A stretch of 64,000 nt of DNA from Astrothelium macrocarpum (taxonomy: Eukaryota > Ascomycota > Dothideomycetes > Trypetheliales > Trypetheliaceae), in assembly GCA_021030915.1 (NCBI GenBank), contig JAGEMR010000062.1, positions 105,741 to 169,740 of the forward strand. The letters run 5' to 3'. Both the position numbers and the translations under genes were made by a program. Below, one piece after another: positions 1-10,398 of the stretch. The notes beneath the pieces were generated by a model that saw only the letters and a list, made by a program, of their open reading frames with translations, made no database searches and was not told the origin of the DNA. Numbering within the stretch: position 1 is the stretch's first letter; the number at the start of each line of letters is the position of its first letter.

Positions 1-779
1 GTTTGGCGGTGGTGACAGATAAGGGGTTCTCTCATATTTCTGGGGGGTGTCTCCGTACGTTAGGACAAAGTCGATGCCTAATTGGTCATAATCCAATCCT
101 CCTTGTGGAACCTGCGCTAGGTTCTGCTGTGATATTGGAGCACGTTGTCCCTGTCCCTGAATACCGCCAGGTGGGGTCGGGCTGAAGCCTGCGGAGCCAG
201 GAGCGTATGATCCTGATATGCTTCCACTCGAGCTACCTCCGTATGAACTATGTAGGCCATGCGGACCAGTAGGTGATTGGAGATCAACTTGAATTCCATG
301 TTTGGCAAGAAGGTCTCTCAGTCTGCGATTCTCTTCTGCAAAGGCATCGCGCTCTTTTGCAGTGTTACCAAAGACCTCCTTGAGGCGCAATACTTCCTGC
401 TCGAGAGCTTTGATGTACATTTCTTTTCGCTCTCGGTGGGTTCTGTGCTGTAATCAGAGGGCGTAATTGTAAGTTTGTTGGCACGTTGTACCTTTGGGCT
501 TGACGGTTGAGTTCCTGCCGTCTTGTAAGGGCAGGTTTACTATCCGGCTTCGGACCTCTTCTCTTTGGAGGTTGTCCATCTAGTAAAAATTTGAGCACTA
601 TCGCAATTGTAGTAGTTCTCATATCACTTACCTCTAGTTGTCTTTTGGGTGCTGGTTAAATTCTTAAGGAAACTCAGTCCAAGAGGACTTCGAGAACTGT
701 TAGATTCGCCACTGCCATATCCGGCACTACTTCCCCGCCGAGGGTCTCCGTCCGCTATATTCGAGTCGACTGTAGCCAT
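1..779 (-). CDS. bZIP transcription factor, 3' end beyond window
   Basis: A nuclear DNA-binding regulator of the fungal AP-1/Pap1-like bZIP class, incomplete at the left edge. Three exons can be assembled on the minus strand: 779-632, 579-492 and 442 to the edge, with introns of 52 nt (donor GTAAGT) and 49 nt. Splicing restores the basic region NRQAQRTHRERK, with Asn74 and Arg82 in the N-x7-R spacing. A leucine zipper follows (residues about 88-125), then a Ser/Gly/Pro/Gln-rich stretch. An acidic/Ser-rich N-terminus of about 50 residues and a Lys/Arg-rich segment (KRRGPK) precede the basic region. The ATG at 779 is chosen because it opens the exon that splices in frame. The domain call is secure. 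The exact regulator is not identified because the C-terminal half lies outside the window. Confidence 0.85.
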
Positions 780-1949
780 GTTGCTTGCAGACGCATGAAT
801 TGGTTCAGTGACAGTAGGCTGGAGAACAGTTCAGTAATGCGCATCGCAGTCGAAACAGAACCGGAAGAATTCAAGATTTCCAAATCTTGGAGAGGCAAAA
901 AAGATTTGCTTTTCCCAAGAACGACGGTGTGGAGTTTGTGTAGCGCGAAAGAAGCCTCCACAGCAATTGGGTGAGTGGGCTGTCGTCACATTGTGGTTGG
1001 CGCAAGCCCTTTGACAAATACCCACTCGGCCCACGGAGTCTGGGCCTTTTGCAACAAGAAAGGCGATTGGGAACTCACCCTTTTCTCAACGTGTTTGCAG
1101 ACAGACGGGCTTTTAGTTCATGATAGAACAATGACGGTTTCAGAATGACTCGGACTGACACAAACACGGACGGACGTTCTTCTTGGTCGTGCGGCAGGGT
1201 GGTGTAGGGGTTTCGGTTATGGTTTACAACGGGGTTGCTGGTGCAGGATTTACAACCACGGCTGTTGCGCGAGGTTAAATTATTATATACAGCAACGCGA
1301 GCGGAGCAGGCGTGCACTCCGTAATATCGTCGCTTGGGTCGGGAGCACGGCGCAACAGGATCGCTGATTTGCAAGATCTGGCAAGAGAAATTGAGAAGTG
1401 GATGGGACCCGAAAGGGTGAGACGCAGATTGACGGCGATCGACAATCCCCGGACTGCTCAGCTCCTGGCTGCTGCGATTGGCCTGGGATGACGGCGCCGC
1501 CCCTGAACCCTAGGTGACCAACTTCCTCCCGGCCCAGATTCCGAAAACCAGGGCAGCTGAAAGTGGAATAGGAAGTCTGACACTGCTTGGTCATGGATCT
1601 ATGAAAAGCCTCTTTTGACTCAGGCGGCATCGTGACGCGTCAGGAACTTGCCGTCCGGAGCAATTGATAACGGAAATGTTTTCAGCTGAGAAACAATCAA
1701 GAGACGAAATGGAGTAAAAGAAATGAAAATCCGGCCGTGAAGCGTTCGGCCTGTTCGGTGCTTGACCAATTGCGAAGGTGTGGGGGGTTGCTTGGGGTGC
1801 GGAGACAGCGCCGTGCCTTTTGGCGCCGGTCCCTCTGCAAATCCTCCACCCCCTCGTCATCCTATAACGTCAAAGGTACACAATAGCGAGGCGCTGTACA
1901 TACTGTACATAGTTCCGATAGTTTTGGAAAATCCGAGTGGCAGCTCGGC
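780..1949. other. intergenic, divergent promoters
   Basis: This 1.17-kb stretch separates the divergently transcribed bZIP and acyltransferase genes, so it should hold both promoters and 5' leaders. A CCAAT pentamer sits at 1766-1770, about 180 bases before the acyltransferase ATG. No coding pattern or RNA gene was seen. Confidence 0.5.
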
Positions 1950-2962
1950 ATGTCCTCGTCGCCCAGTCGACACCGAGCAGCTCTGCTTTCCAAGCTCTAT
2001 ACAATCGTTCGTGGCATTGCTATAATCTCTCCATGGCTGGTCCATCTTCTTGCTGCTGATGTCGTCCTCTCTCTGATCTTGCCAGCCACTCTCGTTGCCC
2101 CCACGCCTGCATATGACGTTGCTTCCGTTGTTGCAAAGTCGGTTTGGAGTGGCATCCAGCGCATCTTTACCCACATTAATGGCGCCAAGATAACCTTCTC
2201 TGGCGCTACCCTGCCCAAGGGAGAATCTGCGATTGTTGTGAGTAACCATGTGGAGTGGGTCGATTTCTACATGATCCAGGCACTGGCGCAGAAGGCAGGA
2301 ATGCTGGGAAGATGCCGGTGGTTTGCAAAGCAGCAGCTCAAATGGGTTCCGTTTCTCGGTTGGGGACTCTGGGCCATGCGGATGCCACTAGTGAGCAGGA
2401 AATGGGCAACCGACCAGAGAGAAATGGGAAGGGTGTTTGAGGGTGTCAAAAAAAATTCATGGCCCATCTGTATGCATCCCAGCCTTATTGCATTCGGACA
2501 AGCGGAACGAGATGCAGATTGCTGACATTTGTGATTCCGATAGGGCTCATCTCGTACAGTGAAGCGACGCGATACACCAGAGCCAAGCACGACGAAACGG
2601 TGACCTGGTGCAAGGCGAATGATAGACCAATACCAAAGCACACCTTGTACCCTCGCACTCGCGGTTTTATCGCCACGGTAAACCAGTTACGCAACACATC
2701 CCACGTACGCGCTGTTTACGATGTCACGATTGCATTCGCACGAGAGAATAGTTTCATGAGCGCGCCGACTTTCTGGCAGACTGTGTCAACGCCCAAATTA
2801 AGCGATACATGGAGGTTCCATGTTCACGTGGAGAGATACCCCTTGACCGAGCTACCTCAGTCGGATGATGAGCTGGCAAAGTGGCTGGAGACACGATGGA
2901 TAGAAAAGGGTGAACGGCTGGAGTCTTTGCGCAATGAGCTTGCGCGGGGACACTCTTGGTAA
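1950..2962 (+). CDS. lysophospholipid acyltransferase (AGPAT/CST26-like)
   Basis: A membrane acyltransferase of the 1-acylglycerol-phosphate acyltransferase superfamily, which moves an acyl chain from acyl-CoA to a lysophospholipid. Two exons, 1950-2469 and 2544-2962, give 312 residues. The 74-nt intron starts GTATGC, has a GCTGAC branch site at 2520-2525 and rebuilds a Trp codon. The catalytic HX4D motif is NHVEWVD (His100, Asp105). Block III reads EATR (Glu180-Arg183) rather than the usual EGTR. Hydrophobic segments lie near residues 20-50. The downstream part with Pro/His-rich positions resembles the acyltransferase C-terminal region of the yeast Cst26/human AGPAT3-5/LCLAT1 branch. The exact lysolipid substrate cannot be read from sequence. 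Confidence 0.85.
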
Positions 2963-3189
2963 TCAAGGACGCTTGTAAATAACAAAAGGGTATCAAATTA
3001 TACCAGTAACTTTGATCCGACGAGGTATCTCAAGAATACTTCCAGCAAAACACCTGAATTCACCAAACGCCGTTCAACACCCCAATATTGAGTAGCACAA
3101 CACCGATAGATTATCTCCAACTCCATTATTCCCCAATTCAGCCACGGAAACCACTTCTTTTTTCATTCCCCCACATCCCCACCCACCTT

Positions 3190-3939
3190 TCAAAGGGCCA
3201 CCGCCATCAACCCCAAAGCCCCCACCGCCGCCACAACATCCACTCCCTTCCTCCCCGCCGCGCCCCCCGCCACATGTCCCGTCGGCTGGCCATTCGCACT
3301 CGACCCCGACACGCTCGCGGTCCCACCCGTACTCTTCGCGGTCGCCGTCACCGCGGTATTCCCCTGGGACCCCGCGCTCGCGCTTTGGCTGGGTCCCGCA
3401 GCGCCCGCCGTATTCGTCACGACGCCGCCCGCACTGCCGCCGCTGGTGGGCACGCCCGACACGGCGGTCAGCGCGGAGCCAAAGACGCCGTCGGTGCCGC
3501 CGGGCACCGTGGTCACGCTGCCATCGGACATGGTGAGGACGCCCGTGTCGACGTTGCCCTGGTCGCCGTAATTGTCGGAGAAGGCGCCGGAGCTGGCGTC
3601 GTAGCACATCAGGAACTGCACGTCCGGCTCCGAGTAGCACTGCTCGGCGCCCGTGCACTCGATGGAGTCGCTCGCGCGGCGTGCCAGGTGTGCTGCGCCG
3701 AGGCTGCGCGCTTGTGCGTGCCGCCGCTGGAAGTACTTGGCGACGTTGCGAGCGTTGGTGGGTGCGGACGCGGCGTCTTGGGGGAGGACGGCGCGTTTGG
3801 TGGCGAAGGAGGAGTCGGTGAAGTTGCCGCTGCTGATTTCGCCGTCGATGTTGATTGCTGTTTGATAGTTGCAGGTGGAGGCGGTGGAGAAGGGGAGGGC
3901 GGCGAGGAGAAGAGAGAGGGCGAAGGTGGAGGACTTCAT
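3190..3939 (-). CDS. secreted GPI-anchored Ser/Gly-rich protein
   Basis: A predicted cell-surface protein of 249 residues from one uninterrupted exon. The open frame extends further 5', but the ATG at 3939 is preferred because it opens a clean signal peptide (about residues 1-19, hydrophobic core FALSLLLAALPF). A Cys-containing region follows, with cysteines in the ECTGAEQCYSEPDVQFLMC segment. Then comes a Ser/Thr/Gly/Ala-rich stretch typical of O-glycosylated wall proteins. The protein ends in a hydrophobic tail (VVAAVGALGLMAVAL) after a small-residue region, as expected for a GPI-attachment signal. I do not recognise a catalytic domain. It is convergent with the acyltransferase gene, 227 bases away. 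Confidence 0.75.
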   Translation of the reverse strand: MKSSTFALSLLLAALPFSTASTCNYQTAINIDGEISSGNFTDSSFATKRAVLPQDAASAPTNARNVAKYFQRRHAQARSLGAAHLARRASDSIECTGAEQCYSEPDVQFLMCYDASSGAFSDNYGDQGNVDTGVLTMSDGSVTTVPGGTDGVFGSALTAVSGVPTSGGSAGGVVTNTAGAAGPSQSASAGSQGNTAVTATAKSTGGTASVSGSSANGQPTGHVAGGAAGRKGVDVVAAVGALGLMAVAL

Positions 3940-5488
3940 GGTTGGCGTGGGTGGCGGTTGATTGAGGGTTAAATTTAGGTGACAGTTGTAGATGGAAATA
4001 TTAGCTGTCGTCAATTGTTGCTTGCTTTCTTGGAAGTTTGTAGGACGGAGCGACGCGAACAGACCAGAAAAGTCTTCAGCGATAGATTTATAGGTATTTC
4101 TCGTATTGCGAAATTGTGGTTTCCCCAATTTCCGCCCAGGGGCAAGACATTAGGTCTTTGAGGCTCTGCTTTACTATATTTGCATAATAGGTAAGGTACG
4201 ACGGCTCCAGATCGCTAGAGATGCCTTGGCATTTCCAATTTCAGGCGGAGATAGACGAGAGAAACGGCATGGCGCCAACTCAGTGGTTTGCTAGCACAGA
4301 GAGCTTTGCCAATTTAGGGGAGCCTAGGCGGCAGCAGGAGAAGAGGGTTTATTTCTGGTATCTTCAGGGCGGAAAGTCGAAATCTTTAGTCTTGGCCAGA
4401 TTAATGCAAAAAGCAATTGCGCAAGGGTTTCGTCTGGACTCATCGGTCATTGGATGAGCTTTCAGAATACCTCCGTGGCGCTGTTGCCTGTGCAGGGTTG
4501 AAGCGGTGACCTCCGGGGAACCAAGGAGAGAGGTTGAACAAGCTGAAACGAGAAATTGATGATCAAAGAATGCACGTGCACTCAAGGGATGGCTTACCAG
4601 AGATCTGACCTCGTGTATGTCTTGTACTAGTGTCTTGTAAGAAGCTTGAGGAACCCACATGGCAAACAATATACATTTTCTCTTTGCCAGGTAGATGTGT
4701 TCCTGGTATTTGAACAAAAGAAGCTTCGGCACCGATCATTTCCCTTGAAATGTAAGCGATTCAGTTCTCATCCAATCACCAAAGCTAGAGAAGCCGAAGG
4801 GGCATGAAACTTCGGATCGGGTATTGGGGCTAACATCTCCTTTGGGTATCGTCCAAACGCCAATGTTAATTCGGAACCCACCCCACTGCGAACACTGCGT
4901 TGATCCATCCCAGGCGCCTTGGCAAGCTGCTTGCTGAACCTCTTTCCAGGAGCTCCAGTACCGTGGGAGTTGGCGGGTCCCCCAAACGGGGTTCTGGAAC
5001 GCTCTGTCAACGATCCAGTCACATGGTTAGGAGGCGTCTTGTCATTGCGAATTGCGAATGCCATTACCGCCTCCACAAAATGGTATTAGTATTTGGCATC
5101 TATATACATATTGTACATTCGTGGAGCTAACTCAATGTTCCATTTCCTACTTGTTCAGACAACAGCACTGGCAACAAGAGGTGAGACCAAGAGGAATTAT
5201 CTCAAAAGGAAATAAAAGAGATCCTGTCGATCTGGGGTATCCATGATATGTAAAAATTTGTTACCTTTGCACCTTTTGTCTAATCTAAAATTGCGCTCCT
5301 AGCTCTTCCTGTAGTGATAACACGCTAATCAAATACTCAGAAGTGAAAGAAGGTGAACATCCGTGTTTGCGTTAGTGTTGAATTGTTTCAAAATATCTTC
5401 CCAAAATTGATAGGAGGTCAGGAGGAATCGTTTAATCCAGTCAAAGTCTTCCAGAATCAAACATACAAAGGCCGTTTTGGTCAAAATA
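3940..5488. other. intergenic
   Basis: Promoter and leader of the GPI-protein gene at the left, and 3' flank of the Ser-rich gene at the right. Short open frames here start at non-ATG codons or lack coding character. No RNA gene or repeat was recognised. Confidence 0.45.
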
Positions 5489-7369
5489 TTAGCTCCGACC
5501 GAAGAGCGGCACAGGAAATCTCCGTTTCTTGTCAGTTTGGTCGTCATCTTGGCTAGACCCAGGAAGTGCATCTCTCTTCAAAATTCGAGAACCAAGCCCA
5601 AGTCTCTCCTTTGGTGCCTTGAACCACCGTGCAGACATCTCGGATGGAGCCTGTGATTCGGCTATGGACGCAATGTCGTCAGTGTTGAAACCGACGCCGA
5701 GATGTATTGACTTGTCGAAATCGCCCGAGGATAAATGCAAAGATTCACGGGAACTTTCTTCTGATGATTCTTCCTCGAAGACTGGTTCATGTCCAGTACC
5801 CTTGACGTATTCCTGTAGTGGATTCTTCGTTCTCAAAACGCTATCTCGGCGAGAAAAGTTCATGGCCGAGCTTCGTCGAGAGAAGCGCTCTTCTTTTGCT
5901 GGTTGTGCATTTGCCATCTCATCCTCTGCGTACCCACTGTCTTTGGGCTCGGGGAGAGAAGGTCTTCGTTCATCTTCGGCAAAGGGTGGAGACACGACGA
6001 TTTCTTCATCTGATGGTTGCAAGATGGCCGGTTCTGCGCCTGGTCCCGGTAATGGCCAGTTTTCGCCCAATTCGGTCTTGTCGCTATCTCTCGATTTTGG
6101 CAGTGAGTTCTTGTCCGAGAAATGCTCCCTCAGCGGAGTGAGGTTGGTTGGGGTCATAGGCGAAGGATCTCGTGGTGTGCTGAAACCGGATCCGTGCCTA
6201 CTGAGCATTTCTGATGAAGAATTCGATGATTCGCTTTCGTAGATTCTACCAGACTCTCTGAGCGCCGGATGTATATGGGCGTCATGTGAGCCGGATGGCG
6301 AATGCAGAGGCTTTGCAGGCCAAGACTGCTCTGTGACAAGTTTCGGTTTGAACTCCTTACTTAGGTTTTCAGTATGTCCCATGGATTCTTTTTTCTTCGG
6401 CCCGTCGACCATATCCCTTGTTTCTGAAGGACTGTGGGAGTCTGAACTACTACCCAGTTTGTCGAGCTTGCCTGACGAAAGAAGCCCGCTTGGGTCCAGT
6501 AGTGATAGTGTCAAATCGTCTTCGGATGCAGAATTGGAAGCAACCTCGCGCAAATCCGGCTTTTGTAACGTTGGAGACAGACTCGCGGTACTCCCATGGT
6601 CTGACTTGACCTCCTTTGTGGAAGTAATGGACGCCTTTTTATCCGAAGCGCGGAGTGACGGCACTTGCAAACTTGGAAGAGCATGACCACTCTCAGAAGA
6701 TGAAGTAGTTGTGACAGAGTGTGACAGGCTTGTCTGAGAATGCGATTTGAAGCTTCTGCCCATTGTCGATGTTGATTCCCTGCGAGAAGCTAATCTTCGT
6801 GCTTTGGCCGCTTCGCTTTCTCTAGGCATTCCATTCCACTTGGAATTTACTCTTGGAATGGTCGGTGGCAGTTTTTGACTTGAAACGCCAGGTAATGTTG
6901 AAGTAGATGGGTTTCCTTTTGCGGCAGCTTTCCTACGTTCTTGCTCTGCGAATTCTTCAAATGCTCGAGTTGAAGGTTCTTTTAAAGTCAAAAAATCCAT
7001 GACAGAGGATTTCTTCTTTCTCGAGCTCTTATCCTCATTCTTGAAACTGCTAGAGTTGGAGGAATTAGTTTGTGCTGTCGACGGACGAGAACTAAGCTGT
7101 CGCGCGGAAGCCGGTCGACGCAGAGAACCTGCATCCTTTGGTAGATTTCTATTTTCAGAGTTGACGACTTGAATGACCGAGATCCGCATTGAGCCATTGT
7201 CGGAGTCATGCCCTGCATCATCGACAGCTTTCTGATCCGAGGACATTTTCGATCCTAGAGAGGAGGCATCGGAAGAGATTGCTTCTGAATGAGAGCCGTC
7301 ATCTGTTGTGCGATTCCTGTAGGTAAGCCTTGGCATGCGGCCGAAGGCCGGATTGGCGGTCGTCGCCAT
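5489..7369 (-). CDS. Ser-rich disordered protein, unknown function
   Basis: A 626-residue protein in one exon with ATG at 7369. It is dominated by Ser, Lys, Glu, Asp and Pro, with many SS, SP and RRxS-like sites, so it is probably largely disordered and phosphorylated. The least low-complexity segment is around residues 120-150 (VMDFLTLKEPSTRAFEEFAE), followed by a basic/Glu stretch that could be a short helix. The C-terminus ends in a Lys/Arg cluster (DKKRRFPVPLFGRS). No transmembrane segment, signal peptide or known catalytic motif is visible. I do not recognise the family. The length without stops and the consistent composition support a real gene, but its role is open (signalling, cytoskeleton or nuclear scaffold are all possible). 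Confidence 0.7.
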   Translation of the reverse strand: MATTANPAFGRMPRLTYRNRTTDDGSHSEAISSDASSLGSKMSSDQKAVDDAGHDSDNGSMRISVIQVVNSENRNLPKDAGSLRRPASARQLSSRPSTAQTNSSNSSSFKNEDKSSRKKKSSVMDFLTLKEPSTRAFEEFAEQERRKAAAKGNPSTSTLPGVSSQKLPPTIPRVNSKWNGMPRESEAAKARRLASRRESTSTMGRSFKSHSQTSLSHSVTTTSSSESGHALPSLQVPSLRASDKKASITSTKEVKSDHGSTASLSPTLQKPDLREVASNSASEDDLTLSLLDPSGLLSSGKLDKLGSSSDSHSPSETRDMVDGPKKKESMGHTENLSKEFKPKLVTEQSWPAKPLHSPSGSHDAHIHPALRESGRIYESESSNSSSEMLSRHGSGFSTPRDPSPMTPTNLTPLREHFSDKNSLPKSRDSDKTELGENWPLPGPGAEPAILQPSDEEIVVSPPFAEDERRPSLPEPKDSGYAEDEMANAQPAKEERFSRRSSAMNFSRRDSVLRTKNPLQEYVKGTGHEPVFEEESSEESSRESLHLSSGDFDKSIHLGVGFNTDDIASIAESQAPSEMSARWFKAPKERLGLGSRILKRDALPGSSQDDDQTDKKRRFPVPLFGRS

Positions 7370-9102
7370 TTTAGATTTTTTTTAAAACGGAATAAGCCGA
7401 TCTCTACAGCGTTATCGCGGCCAATGTATCGCAAAGTTTATCCTCTTACGCGTCAATAGTCCGTGTCTCTCACTGGACCGGAAGAACTACTGCGAATAGG
7501 ATCACTTGGGTATCCCATGCAGCCCGTGACGTGTGTCTGCAGAAGATTCGGGTCCACACTGTCGGCGTCGGGCCATGGAAGATCGGTTACAGGGAGAAGC
7601 GAGTAGTACCGATCAGGTTATGCAGGGCCTGAGCAGAGAAAGACTTTGGATAAACTCAAGGGTGAACTTTTTGAACAGTCTCAATTTTTGGAGAGAATGG
7701 ACTAACAGTAATATTTATCTGGGCTTTGTGACGGCGCTGCTAGGCGGTACTACTCGGACATAATCCACATGAAATCAGGCATAGTCTTTAATCTCGAATT
7801 CCGGCGGGCATCGACATGCAAGGGTACAAGGGTATCTTGGCTATCCCATGGCATCGGACCAGCTAATATGGCGCGCGTGTGGGGTCTAGATGCCTAGTAT
7901 CCGGTTGCCATCAAGGTACAGCAAGAGTCCAGAATGTTACTGTTTCCAAAGTTAATACAGCCTCTGTCTTTAACATTCAATGAAGGCTTGTTTCGATGGA
8001 AGAAAGTTGCAACATGACCGTTAGTGCTCTTTCCACATGGTCATAACAAGCTTCTTTTGTACAGCCTGACAGCAAGAAGAGCAGTGCGGGCGTCAGCTGG
8101 CGAGATTAGACTGAACGGACCAGTCTTCCAAGCGCCGATATGAGTGGAAGGAACGCTCTTTCAGCGCGACCAGGGGTACGCCACTCTTACAGATCGACGA
8201 ACCCCTCCCCCGACCGTGGCTGACATGTGGGAAGGGCGGATACTACGGGGTGACGGAGTACTCCATAGAGGCAGGTCATCTTTCGGCTCCAGATCTTGGG
8301 TAGGTCGGTAGTAACGACGCCTGCTCCAATGCGTTTCCTTTACATGTTATGGATGCTTTTGTGAAGCGACAGTCGTGCAACTGTTGAACAGACATTCATT
8401 GACCTTCTTGGTGAAGTAGAGAGCTTTGGCCGAAGTTCAGGCCGTGAAGTGATAATCTTGTACCAATAGAAGTCTACCGATCTGCTGCCAGGAAACATGG
8501 CGCTTGAGGAGATCCTGCGGGATGGCAAAAGCAATCAAAATGGCGCATATGGAGCGTGCTCTGCAAATCATCGTCATCTATGTCTAATGAAATCTCCGAA
8601 AGCCACGTCCTAAGTTCCATCCTAAGTTCTAAATGATTTTAGGTAATTGAATTCGAATTGTAAATGAGCGACTTTACTAGACTCATGTAACGTTCACGTA
8701 CGGAGTATTCAGGTACCCGCCGCTTGATGCATGGTGCTTTAGTGCAATTACTACCTTACCTTATGAATGGTGGTAATTTTGTAAGCGTGCATACTCACTG
8801 TGGAGCACTTGTATAAAATCACATGAACAACTATCAATATACAGCAATAGGTAACCCGTGCTTACGAGCAATCTAGTTTGTACAGATAGCGGCGAAAACG
8901 TACCTTACTAGCTGCGATATGTTTGACCTCCGCCCGCTGTGGTTGTGTTTTTGACTCACGAAGATCTGCAACGCCACACACATATCCGCAAGCTCTAAGC
9001 TTCTGGAAAAGCTGCCCGTGCAAACACCTCTCCACAAACTGGAAGTCACCGGTCCGTCTTCGCTCAGTCTTCCTTTTTCCTTTCTATCGCCACACAACAA
9101 TC
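7370..9102. other. intergenic, divergent promoters
   Basis: A 1.7-kb region between two divergent genes. It holds a perfect 10-bp palindrome GGAGTACTCC at 8255-8264 and a related TACGGAGTATT at 8699-8709. No convincing ORF, tRNA or transposon feature was found. Confidence 0.45.
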
Positions 9103-9969
9103 ATGACCGATCCTCTCACCCTCCAAATGGCCACCTCCGCTCCTCAACAAATTCCAGTCACTCCACCCCACCCATACAATCCCACCCCCGAACAGCAACA
9201 ACAACCACCACCACTACAACCCTCAGACTCACCACCGCGCCCCCCAATCTCCCCCATAACCCCACGCTCCACCTTCGCCGAACTCGCCCGCTACACCGCG
9301 AACCGCAGCGCCACAACCACAAACCCTCTCCCGCAACCCTCCACCTCCAACCACCCTCCCCACGAACCAACCTCCACCTTCCTACCCCATCCCCCGGCGC
9401 CCGTCGCCATCGCCGAAGCCGACAACACCGACGCGCTCGCCGTCAAAGCCGCCATTTCGATCCTGCAGATGCAGCGCGAGCGCAGCAAGCGCGACCTGCG
9501 CACGTGGGAGCGGGTGCGCGAGGCGGCGCTGCAGGATCCGCGCGGGTTCTATGCCGAGCTGGAGGCGGGGCGGTTACGGCGGCGGAGGAACGACGGCGGG
9601 GGGGATGCTGGACTGTTGGGGCCGACGTTGGATGGGCTGGAGGAGGATGATGATGGGGTGGATGTGGATGAGGATGGGGGCGCGGAGGAGGAGGGGCAGT
9701 GGCCGAAGTTGCCGGAGATGCAGAATATCTTTCGGTGTCCGCCGGTGAATTGGGCAAAGTATCATGTGGTGGGGGAGTCGTTGGATAAGCTGCATGCGGA
9801 GCAGGTGAAGCGGCCGGTGGAGGGAGAGCCGCGGGTGGAGGATGGGGTGGGAGGAAATTTAGTGAGGGGGCAGATGGATCATTTGGGGCGGGCACCGGAG
9901 AGTGTGGTCGCGAGGCCGTATAGTATGTTTGAAGATGGAAATCTAAAGGGGCAGGGGAAAGGTGGGTAA
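9103..9969 (+). CDS. conserved-looking Pro/acidic-rich protein, unknown
   Basis: A 288-residue protein in a single exon. The open frame runs upstream of 9103, but ATG at 9103 (context CAATCATGACC) is the first credible start. The N-terminal 100 residues are Pro/Gln/Thr-rich and probably disordered. The middle (about residues 108-155) is a predicted amphipathic helix with many Arg/Leu/Ala (ISILQMQRERSKRDLRTWER). A poly-Asp/Glu stretch follows. A more globular-looking motif, IFRCPPVNWAKYHVVGESL, precedes a basic patch. There is no signal peptide or membrane segment. Composition and helix/acidic layout would suit a nuclear complex subunit, but that is inference and I do not recognise the family. 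The gene is strongly GC-biased at third positions compared with its flanks. Confidence 0.6.
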   Translation: MTDPLTLQMATSAPQQIPVTPPHPYNPTPEQQQQPPPLQPSDSPPRPPISPITPRSTFAELARYTANRSATTTNPLPQPSTSNHPPHEPTSTFLPHPPAPVAIAEADNTDALAVKAAISILQMQRERSKRDLRTWERVREAALQDPRGFYAELEAGRLRRRRNDGGGDAGLLGPTLDGLEEDDDGVDVDEDGGAEEEGQWPKLPEMQNIFRCPPVNWAKYHVVGESLDKLHAEQVKRPVEGEPRVEDGVGGNLVRGQMDHLGRAPESVVARPYSMFEDGNLKGQGKGG

Positions 9970-10398
9970 TGGGTATTGAGATGAATTGCTGTTTTGTTGA
10001 AGCTAGCGTTGTTGCTGAGCGAAGATGGCTTGTCTTTGGAGGATTCGAGATCACCCAGAATACACTGCCGAGGTGAAGCTTGGCATGAAAGCGATCGTAT
10101 CGGTCCGCACAAGAACGCCAGCTCAGAGACAAGTGCGACAAATAAGAGAAGGAAAGCCAGAGTAGTGTAGTATTTCGATGGATCCTAATCCAGTAGGACT
10201 TCTAATATATGACTATAGATGATAGCTTGCGCTCTAATGGTATCATGAAACCAGTGACAAAAGAAAGAACACAATATACAAAATACAACAGATTTGGCAT
10301 CTTCAAAAAGTCAATGGACAGTTTGTTATGCCGAAAAGAAAAAGTTACAGAGTCGCTCAAAGAAAGTCGGACGTTGTTGAAGCCGTCAAAACTAGTCT
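9970..10398. other. intergenic, convergent 3' ends
   Basis: A short region between two convergent genes. It should contain both 3' untranslated regions and polyadenylation sites. Nothing else was seen. Confidence 0.4.

Noticed and set aside
3088..3972. 294-codon plus-strand frame opposite the GPI-protein gene
   Set aside because: The minus frame has signal peptide, cysteines and GPI tail. The plus frame is Arg/Ala-rich shadow.
9018..10141. Several 200-plus-codon frames on both strands over the 9103-9969 gene
   Set aside because: They arise from GC-rich Pro/Arg/Gly-coding composition of the real gene read in other frames.
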